Position numbers and translations under genes: made by a program. The notes under the pieces were generated by a model. The model was not told where the DNA came from. It ran no database searches and saw nothing but the letters and a program-made list of their open reading frames with translations. A stretch of DNA of 45,116 bases from Klebsiella pneumoniae (lineage in GTDB: Bacteria; Pseudomonadota; Gammaproteobacteria; Pseudomonadales; Azotimanducaceae): positions 1 through 45,116 of the forward strand of contig CAMAVY010000009.1 of NCBI GenBank assembly GCA_945861675.1, read 5' to 3'. This document shows positions 39,815 to 45,116 of this stretch, one piece after another (positions within the stretch are counted from its first letter, which is position 1; each line of letters starts with the position of its first letter).

Positions 39815-41086
39815 ATGAGCAATTCCAACGACGCAGGGGCCGACGACGCACTGGCCGCAGACGCTGCCGCAAACCTGAGTGCAGCCGAGCAAGCGCTGCA
39901 AGCCGAAGTACGCGCCTGGCTGAACAGCCACTGGGACCCCGCGTTGCGCAGCGCACCGGGCACCACTCCCGGCGTACAGACCGAAGCGCAACGCGCCTGG
40001 CTCGCCAAAGTGGTCGATGCCCGCTGGGCCGTCACACGCTGGCCAACGGAATGGTTCGGGCGCAGCTTCGATGATGCGCAAGCCCGCATTGTCGAGCGCG
40101 AGTTCAACCGGGTCGGCGCGTTCGGCACCGCCCAGGATCGCACCAACCTCTGGGCGAACACCGCGCTGGCGTTTGGCAACGATGCCTTCAAGGCGAAGTT
40201 CGTGCGCGGCCTGCTGTGCAACGAGATCAACATGTGCCTGCTGTACAGCGAACCCGGCGCAGGTTCGGACCTGGCGGGTATTCGCACGCGCGCAGACCGC
40301 GACGGCGACTCCTGGGTGGCCAACGGCCAGAAGGTCTGGACCTCCAATGCAGTGAAGGCCGACTACGGCATGCTGATCGCACGCACCGACTGGGACGTAC
40401 CCAAACACAAAGGCATCAGCTTCTTCTTCCTGCCCATGAAACAGCCGGGCGTCGACATTCGGCCACTGCGGCAGATCACCAACGAAGCGCACTTCAATCA
40501 GGTGTTCATCACCGACGCCCGCATCCCTGCAGACAATCTGCTGGGCAAGGTGCACAACGGCTGGGGTGTATTGCAGACCGCGCTGGCCTATGAGCGTTCC
40601 GTGATGGGTGAAGGCGCGCGCGGCACACGCAGTGGTGCGGCCAACGCAGCGCAACAGGGCGAAGAGGAGCTCATTGCGCTGGCACGCGAAGCCGGCGTGC
40701 TGAACGATCCGGTGCTGCGCCAGGACATCGCGCGCGTCATCGCATACAAGAAGCTGAATGCCATGAACACCGCACGCGCCAAGGCCGAGCTGGCGCAAGG
40801 CACGTCATCGCCCATCATGTCGCTGGGCAAGCTGGCCATGTCGCGCATCCTGCACGAGGAGGCACGCTTGCGCACCGCCATGCTGGGCGCGGCAAGCCTG
40901 CTCGAAGGCCCCGAGTATCCGCGCGCAGAAGATGCAAATTTTCTGTCGCTGAACGCGTACTTCACATCGATCGGCGGCGGCACGGATCAGATCCAGCGCA
41001 ACATCATCGGTGAGCGCGTGCTGGGTTTGCCGAAGGAGCCGGAAGTAGATCGAGATGTGCCGTTCCGCAGTGTGCGCAGCGGCTGA
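39815..41086 (+). CDS. Acyl-CoA dehydrogenase, larger subunit type
   Basis: 423 residues from ATG 39815, ribosome binding site GGAGG inside the end of the preceding gene. Motifs: LLYSEPGAGSDLAGIRTRAD, WVANGQKVWTSNAVKADYGM, HKGISFFFLPMKQPGVDIRP, FNQVFITDARIPADNLLGKV and the C-terminal FTSIGGGTDQIQRNIIGERV. The pair arrangement repeats the 4.6-7.0 kb locus. N-terminal 25 residues are acidic and Ala-rich. Probably the FAD-binding partner of a two-subunit dehydrogenase. The next gene is an SDR, 50 nt downstream. Confidence 0.93.
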   Translation: MSNSNDAGADDALAADAAANLSAAEQALQAEVRAWLNSHWDPALRSAPGTTPGVQTEAQRAWLAKVVDARWAVTRWPTEWFGRSFDDAQARIVEREFNRVGAFGTAQDRTNLWANTALAFGNDAFKAKFVRGLLCNEINMCLLYSEPGAGSDLAGIRTRADRDGDSWVANGQKVWTSNAVKADYGMLIARTDWDVPKHKGISFFFLPMKQPGVDIRPLRQITNEAHFNQVFITDARIPADNLLGKVHNGWGVLQTALAYERSVMGEGARGTRSGAANAAQQGEEELIALAREAGVLNDPVLRQDIARVIAYKKLNAMNTARAKAELAQGTSSPIMSLGKLAMSRILHEEARLRTAMLGAASLLEGPEYPRAEDANFLSLNAYFTSIGGGTDQIQRNIIGERVLGLPKEPEVDRDVPFRSVRSG

Positions 41087-41136
41087 ACGCGCCAACAACG
41101 GCTGATCGACAAAGCACCACTCAGACGGAGCCAGAC

Positions 41137-42009
41137 ATGCGCATGCACCCCGCCATCGCACCCGGACGCGTTGCCGTAATCACCGGCGCCGCCAGCGGCA
41201 TCGGGCTTGCGGCGGCAACGCGTTTCGCAAGTCTGGGCATGCGTGTGTGCATGGCCGACCTGGACGCAACGCAACTGAACGCCGCTGCCACAGAAGTTGC
41301 CGCCATTGCGCAAGGCGGTGCAGCAGACGTCCTGGCGGTGCCGACCGACGTAGCGCAACAGCCGCAGGTGCAGGCGCTCAGGGACAAGGCCTACGCAGCG
41401 TTCGGCGACGTCGCCGTATTGATGAACAACGCAGGCACCGGCGGCGGTGGCGGCCCATGGCAAAGCTACGAAGGCTGGCAGCGCGTACTTGCTGTGAACC
41501 TGTGGGGCGTCATCAATGGCGTGCATGCGTTTGCCGAAGCGATGATTGCGCAAGGCAAGCCCGCTGCAATCATCAACACCGGCTCCAAGCAGGGCATTAC
41601 CAACCCGCCCGGCGATACGGCATACAACGTCAGCAAGGCAGGCATCAAAGTATTGACCGAAGGCCTGGCGCATCAGTTGCGCAACACACCGAACTGTCAG
41701 GTCACCGCGCATCTGCTGGTGCCCGGCTTCACATTCACCGGGCTCACGCGGCGCCCTGCCTCGACAAAAACGGTCAGCGAGAAGCCAGCAGCGGCATGGT
41801 GGCCGGAACAAGTGGTTGACGAACTGCTTGCACGCATTGCCATCGACGACTTCTACATCATCTGCCCTGACAACGACGTCACGCCGCAGATGGATCAACT
41901 GCGCATGCAGTGGAACACCGACGACGTCATTCTGAATCGGCCCGCACTGTCACGCTGGCATCCAGACTTTGCGGATGCGTTTGCGGAGTTCATGGCAAAC
42001 CGCGACTGA
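41137..42009 (+). CDS. Short-chain dehydrogenase/reductase
   Basis: 290 residues from ATG 41137, after ACGGAGCC. Classical SDR: TGAASGIG nucleotide motif (16-23), DLDATQ after beta-2 (NAD(H)-preferring acidic end), NNAG (97-100), Ser150, YNVSK with catalytic Y163 and K167, and VPGFTFTGL for cofactor binding. The C-terminus (WHPDFADAFAEFMA) is long. It is in line with the dehydrogenase pair and probably acts on a 3-hydroxyacyl or alcohol intermediate of the same pathway. Substrate unknown. Confidence 0.93.
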   Translation: MRMHPAIAPGRVAVITGAASGIGLAAATRFASLGMRVCMADLDATQLNAAATEVAAIAQGGAADVLAVPTDVAQQPQVQALRDKAYAAFGDVAVLMNNAGTGGGGGPWQSYEGWQRVLAVNLWGVINGVHAFAEAMIAQGKPAAIINTGSKQGITNPPGDTAYNVSKAGIKVLTEGLAHQLRNTPNCQVTAHLLVPGFTFTGLTRRPASTKTVSEKPAAAWWPEQVVDELLARIAIDDFYIICPDNDVTPQMDQLRMQWNTDDVILNRPALSRWHPDFADAFAEFMANRD

Positions 42010-42184
42010 CGCCGCGCGCACACGTGTTCCCGCAGCAGTAGATCGAGTTACTTCGTTTGGGGTATGGGCGGATGCGTTGCGCAACCGCACAGTACCCCTG
42101 CGCGCACCCTCCCCTCCCCCCCCAGGGCCGCCGAGTCCGTTTGGCCGGCGACGCGCGCACCCAGGTTCTAATGGAGTGCAATTT

Positions 42185-42206
42185 GGGACAAGGACGTCCC
42201 TCTTTT
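42185..42206 (+). terminator. Weak terminator-like stem with T-rich tail
   Basis: GGGAC (42185-42189) pairs with GTCCC (42196-42200) across a 6-nt loop, followed by TCTTTT. A 5-bp stem is short for an intrinsic terminator; it would end the SDR transcript. Confidence 0.3.
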
Positions 42207-42244
42207 CGCGCCGGATGGGCGCCAGCGGCGAACCTGATCGGGCC

Positions 42245-42295
42245 GCACTGCAACGCACTGCAATGCACTGACTCGCACTGCACTGACTCGCACTG
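42245..42295. repeat. GCACTG units at 10-bp spacing
   Basis: GCACTG begins at 42245, 42255, 42265, 42275, 42280 and 42290, i.e. four copies exactly 10 bp apart and then copies at 5 and 10 bp. A further GCACTG-AAGC copy occurs near 42310. The 10-bp step puts the units on the same face of the DNA helix. Confidence 0.85.
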
Positions 42296-42457
42296 AACAG
42301 CGCCCCACCGCACTGAAGCCCAGCCCGCTCAATGCGCTACTGCGCTTTAGGTATCGCCGTTCGACCTGGACCGCGCGTCAATTGGCGCGGACGGCAAAGC
42401 CTGGGCGACATCGCCGCGATCTGCCAATCCCTGACGACGGGCACACACGAGGCACGA

Positions 42458-42766
42458 ATGCATTCGCTGCGCTTCAGAACATTGCTGGTTGCTGCGCTCG
42501 CTGCGGCCGCGCTCCTCGTCACAGTAATGCTGGTCAAGGCACGGCTGCCGCCTGAAGTGCTCTCCAGCGCACCCATCATGACCGCGCCATTCGCGCTGCT
42601 ACTGCTGGTTGCTGAACGTCGACGCCGAGGTGCCGCGGCTGACCAACTGAACGCAATCAGCAACCCAACTTCAACTACACGCAGCCAATCCGCTGCAGCG
42701 CTGCACGCACGTCGTCCGGGGACTGCACGTGCACAGCCGTCAGCCCTGCCTGCGCTGCCCCAGTGA
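42458..42766 (+). CDS. Small membrane protein of unknown function, overlapping the HAD gene
   Basis: 102 residues from ATG 42458 with GAGG just upstream. Two hydrophobic segments (TLLVAALAAAALLVTVMLVK and LSSAPIMTAPFALLLLVAER) are followed by a basic stretch RRRRGAAAD and a long Ser/Ala/Pro tail. The last 92 bp overlap the 3' end of the minus-strand HAD gene, so the tail may be a read-through of the true end or the frame may have shifted. Function not recognised. Confidence rests on the hydrophobic segments and the ribosome binding site. Confidence 0.4.
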   Translation: MHSLRFRTLLVAALAAAALLVTVMLVKARLPPEVLSSAPIMTAPFALLLLVAERRRRGAAADQLNAISNPTSTTRSQSAAALHARRPGTARAQPSALPALPQ

Positions 42767-43292
42767 TGTTCTCCAACGTGTCGTCAAAAAACATGATTGC
42801 CTCCAACGGCACACCAAGTACTGCACCCACGTGTTCGAACGCGGGCCGATCCGGCTTGCGCAGCCCGATTTCAGACGACACAAACAACCGCTCAAACGTG
42901 TGACCCAGCCAGGTGTAACGCGTTGACCATACGGCGTGGTGAGTTGCATTGGTGTTGCTGAAGACATGGCAAGGCAGCGACTGGCGCGCCGCTTCGACCA
43001 GCGCGCGCGTTGCGCGAAACTCGTCAATGAAGATGGCGTTCCAGCCGTCAGCCACCTGCTCAAGATCACAGCGCAACTCGAGCTGGCTGCGCACGTGCGC
43101 GAAATAGTCAGAGCCCGAGATCTCGCCACGCTCGTGCTGCCGATACGGCTCATCAAAGGCAAATCGTGCACTGAGTTCTGCAAGCGACAACGCCGAGTGC
43201 GCCTGCCAATGCGCAAACACGCGCGCGAAATCAATGTCGATGAGCACGCCGCCCAGATCGAACAGCAACGCCTGAATACTCGGAGAAACCAA
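42675..43292 (-). CDS. HAD-superfamily phosphatase, YihX-like
   Basis: 205 residues, from a TTG start at about 43292. The first catalytic motif is LLFDLGGVLIDIDFARVFAH, then EPYRQHERGEISGSDYFAHV in the cap, HVFSNTNATHHAVW (motif II), IGLRKPDRPAFEHV with the motif III Lys, and FFDDTLENITGA (motif IV). The order and the DIDF and QHERGEIS segments closely follow E. coli YihX, an alpha-D-glucose-1-phosphate phosphatase. The real substrate is not certain. The gene is tail-to-tail with the small membrane protein. Confidence 0.88.
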   Translation of the reverse strand: MVSPSIQALLFDLGGVLIDIDFARVFAHWQAHSALSLAELSARFAFDEPYRQHERGEISGSDYFAHVRSQLELRCDLEQVADGWNAIFIDEFRATRALVEAARQSLPCHVFSNTNATHHAVWSTRYTWLGHTFERLFVSSEIGLRKPDRPAFEHVGAVLGVPLEAIMFFDDTLENITGAAQAGLTAVHVQSPDDVRAALQRIGCV

Positions 43293-43374
43293 AGCCAGAT
43301 ACCTTGAGGCAGGCGAAGCGATTCAGAAACGATGCAGAGCAAGCGCCAAGAATGTCGGTCCAAGCGGCCGCACT

Positions 43375-43953
43375 TTACCCAGCCAATACGCCCAGCACAT
43401 AGCGCTGCGCGCCATCCTTTGCCGATTGCGCGCGCAGAAACCCCAGACGCTGCGCAAGCCGCACCGATGCCAGGTTGTCCTGCTCGATGAAGGCCTCGAC
43501 CTGCTGCGTGCCCTTGCGCACGCACAGCCAGGCCAAGACCGCGCCGCACGCTTCCTGCATCAACCCGTTGCCCCAGAAACGTGGATGCAGGTGATACGCC
43601 AGTTCCGCACATGCGCCCATTGCGTTGAAGCCGACCGCACCCACAAATGCGCCCGCAAATGCGCCCGCGTTTGCGGCGCCGACCGCGCCGCCCGGCACAT
43701 CAGCGACAAGGCTGCGCATTGCCCAGCGACACCCTGTTCCACCGGCCTGCATTGCCTGAAAAAAGGCAATGATGCGATCACTGTCGTGCGCCGACTGCGC
43801 TGGCAATGGAATTTCATGGCCGTGCAGATCGAACGCGCGGCCCGAGTACGCGCAGACTTCAGGCGCCGACCACAGCGCAAACATGCCATCGGAGTGGGCT
43901 TGGGTGAGCGGCTCGAGCAATAGCCGTTCCGTGTTCAGAATTGGCAGCTGCAT
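43375..43953 (-). CDS. GNAT acetyltransferase (RimJ/RimL-like)
   Basis: 192 residues from ATG 43953. It opens PILNTERLLLEPLTQAHSDG, as in the Acetyltransf_3 family, and has AELAYHLHPRFWGNGLMQEA, the acetyl-CoA pyrophosphate loop, followed by VEAFIEQDNLASVRLAQRLG. The middle has a Gly/Ala repeat (GAVGAANAGAFAGAFVGAVG) where the family normally has a short beta turn, coded by tandem AATGCGCCCGC-type units. Acceptor unknown. Confidence 0.88.
   Translation of the reverse strand: MQLPILNTERLLLEPLTQAHSDGMFALWSAPEVCAYSGRAFDLHGHEIPLPAQSAHDSDRIIAFFQAMQAGGTGCRWAMRSLVADVPGGAVGAANAGAFAGAFVGAVGFNAMGACAELAYHLHPRFWGNGLMQEACGAVLAWLCVRKGTQQVEAFIEQDNLASVRLAQRLGFLRAQSAKDGAQRYVLGVLAG
43634..43686 (-). repeat. 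Gly/Ala-coding tandem units inside the acetyltransferase
   Basis: The plus strand reads ACAAATGCGCCCGC then AAATGCGCCCGC then GTTTGCGGCGCC, an about 12-bp repeat that codes AGAFAGAF on the minus strand. In frame with the fold. Confidence 0.65.
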
Positions 43954-44038
43954 CACCTGGCCCCGTCCGCATTGATTGGTAATGATCACTCGGACCGCTA
44001 CACGAATCACTTACTACAAATCACAAGAGGACATCGAA

Positions 44039-44824
44039 ATGGCACTCGACCAGGCAAACTATCAGGCAATGCAGATCGACAAGCGCGCCAATGGCGTGGC
44101 AGTCGTGCTGCTGAATCGTCCGGAACGGCTGAACGCCGTGAACGGCACGCTGCATCACGAACTGGCGCGCTTCACGCGCGATGCTGACGCAGACCCGGAA
44201 GTGAAAGTGGTGCTGCTCGCGGGCGCCGGACGAGCCTTCTGCGCCGGCGGTGACTTCGGGCCCGGATCGAACGCAGGCGAGATCACGCTCGAAGAAGGCC
44301 GGCAGATCGTCGACCACCTGCTGGAACTGCGTAAGCCCATCGTCTCTGCGGTGCAGGGCTACGCCATGGGGCTCGGCGCCACCATCGGCCTGTTGTGTGA
44401 CGTGGTGGTTGCAGGTCACGGCACCACCATTGCCGACACACACGTGAACATGGGCATCGGCGCAGGCGACGGCGGGCAGGTCATCTGGCCGCTGCTCATG
44501 GGCGTGAACCGTGCGAAGTGGTTTCTCATGACTGGTGAGCGTGTGACCGGCCAGCAACTGTTCGACTACGGTCTGGTGAACTTTCTCGTTGCCGACGAAG
44601 AGATCATGAACAAGGCGCTCGAGTGCGCGGATCGCCTCGCTGCCGGCCCAGGCATGGCCATCAGCGCATCGAAGGTGCCGATCAATCAGTTCATCCGCAT
44701 GGTGTCGAACCTGGTGCTGCCGCTGTCGTTGAGCCTCGAGGGCGGCACCATGCGCAGCGAAGACGCACGCGAAGCACAGCGCGCATTTGTCGAGAAACGC
44801 CCGGCGAAGTTCACGGGGCGCTGA
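44039..44824 (+). CDS. Crotonase-superfamily (enoyl-CoA hydratase/isomerase-like) protein
   Basis: 261 residues from ATG 44039, ribosome binding site AAGAGGA. Oxyanion-hole segments AGRAFCAGGDFGPG and GYAMGLGATIGLLCD are clear, and LNRPERLNAVN is the family opening. The two usual hydratase glutamates, which would lie in the GCELAMMCD and GQPE positions, are Thr115 (GLGATIGLLCD) and His135 (IADTHVNMGI) in this sequence. A subfamily with ADTHV...GAGDGG in this place exists and its reaction is not clear to me. So fatty-acyl hydration is doubtful; a different CoA-thioester reaction is more likely. Downstream 42 nt is the rhombosortase. Confidence 0.9.
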   Translation: MALDQANYQAMQIDKRANGVAVVLLNRPERLNAVNGTLHHELARFTRDADADPEVKVVLLAGAGRAFCAGGDFGPGSNAGEITLEEGRQIVDHLLELRKPIVSAVQGYAMGLGATIGLLCDVVVAGHGTTIADTHVNMGIGAGDGGQVIWPLLMGVNRAKWFLMTGERVTGQQLFDYGLVNFLVADEEIMNKALECADRLAAGPGMAISASKVPINQFIRMVSNLVLPLSLSLEGGTMRSEDAREAQRAFVEKRPAKFTGR

Positions 44825-44866
44825 CTCTGACCAAGTCAGCAGGCGGACTACACATCTGAGCCGGAT

Positions 44867-45116
44867 ATGCATCGACTCGACGCCCCAAGCAACCGCTGGC
44901 GATTCCTTCACGTTCCGGCCGGAGCGGCTGCGATCTACTTCACGGTGACGCTGCTCGCATCCGCGCTGGCGCAGCGCGTGCCCTACGTCATGAGTCTGCT
45001 TGAGTACAACCGCGCCGCCATTCTGCACGGCGCGTTCTGGCGGTTGTTCACGGGCCATCTCGTGCACCTGGGTTGGCTGCATCTGGCGCTCAACCTGCTT
45101 GGCATCGCGCTGCTTG
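44867..45116 (+). CDS. Rhombosortase (rhomboid-family intramembrane protease), cut by window edge
   Basis: About 83 residues from ATG 44867 to the window edge. The sequence has a first transmembrane helix (IYFTVTLLASALAQRV) and then GAFWRLFTGHLVHLGWLHLA followed by LNLLGIALL, a sequence typical of rhombosortase/rhomboid proteases: the conserved WR and the His/Asn-rich HLxHLxWxHLxxN that supplies the oxyanion Asn. The catalytic Ser and His helices lie beyond the window. Rhombosortases cut proteins that end in GlyGly-CTERM tails before their transfer to the surface. None of the proteins in this window has such a tail. Confidence 0.85.
   Translation, partial: MHRLDAPSNRWRFLHVPAGAAAIYFTVTLLASALAQRVPYVMSLLEYNRAAILHGAFWRLFTGHLVHLGWLHLALNLLGIALL

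Larger units (their letters stand above)
42010..42457. other. 448-bp intergenic region without a convincing gene
   Basis: Between the SDR and the next plus-strand reading frame. It holds a C-run CTCCCCTCCCCCCCC-type stretch near 42106-42122, a short GGGAC...GTCCC stem followed by TCTTTT (42185-42206), and the GCACTG repeats at 42245-42295. Several overlapping short reading frames exist but look like noise. Confidence 0.6.

Noticed and set aside
42245-42316. CRISPR array from the GCACTG repeats
   Set aside because: Units are 6 bp with 4-bp gaps, far below repeat and spacer size, and there are no cas genes.
44021-45082. A 353-residue minus-strand frame over the crotonase-like gene
   Set aside because: His/Val/Arg-rich without motifs; plus-strand frame has oxyanion-hole segments and a ribosome binding site.

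Overview
The window is about 45 kb of GC-rich, densely packed bacterial chromosome. The gene content points to a gammaproteobacterium: YfbR 5'-deoxynucleotidase, AceK, ribosomal protein THX, long-form HisG, a rhombosortase, a two-domain polyphosphate:AMP phosphotransferase and TonB-dependent receptors. Lineage within the class cannot be fixed from sequence reading alone. No rRNA, tRNA, IS element, prophage or CRISPR array was found. The one clear RNA element is a TPP riboswitch.

Layout. 1-4.4 kb: a truncated SAM methyltransferase, a fatty acyl-CoA synthetase, a GT4 glycosyltransferase, and two broken fragments (FN3 tail and formyltransferase-like head) joined at about 3911. 4.6-7.0 kb: a pair of acyl-CoA dehydrogenases. 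7.1-7.8 kb: an ADP-ribosylglycohydrolase that has lost its middle. 7.9-16.7 kb: a sugar-acid region with an FGGY kinase, a 6-phosphogluconolactonase-like propeller, an NDH-2-like flavoprotein carrying a cyclic-nucleotide-binding domain, and a tightly overlapping operon (PPOX flavoprotein, KDPG aldolase, COG3964 amidohydrolase, SelA/DgaE-like PLP enzyme, phytanoyl-CoA-dioxygenase-like protein) that runs into aceK. 18.7-25 kb: THX, yfbR, DUF2059 protein, a TPP-riboswitch-controlled TonB receptor, a tiny membrane protein, a thioesterase, a TonB-C-like lipoprotein and a second PhyH enzyme.

25-29.2 kb: a compact unit of an unknown small protein, a third PhyH enzyme, a SAM methyltransferase, an MFS transporter and a kinase-fold-like protein. 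29.2-33.5 kb (minus strand): a VOC protein, a small membrane protein, and a NahK-like hexosamine kinase overlapping a GH20 hexosaminidase. 33.6-38.6 kb: PPK2-type PAP, hisG, MscS, a membrane protein and glyoxalase I. 38.7-45.1 kb: a second acyl-CoA dehydrogenase pair with an SDR, a repeat-bearing intergenic region, a YihX-like HAD phosphatase, a GNAT acetyltransferase, a crotonase-fold protein without the usual catalytic glutamates, and the start of a rhombosortase.

Themes. (1) Acyl-CoA catabolism: one ligase, two paired dehydrogenase loci, an SDR, a crotonase, a thioesterase. (2) Amino-sugar and sugar-acid use: GH20, NahK, kinase, lactonase, deacylase, ammonia-lyase-like and aldolase genes that could form an oxidative amino-sugar-acid route (inference). 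(3) Three PhyH-family oxygenases, two of them embedded in operons of unknown purpose. (4) Repeated short tandem duplications, mostly in multiples of 3 bp within genes, and two clean gene-internal deletions or joins.
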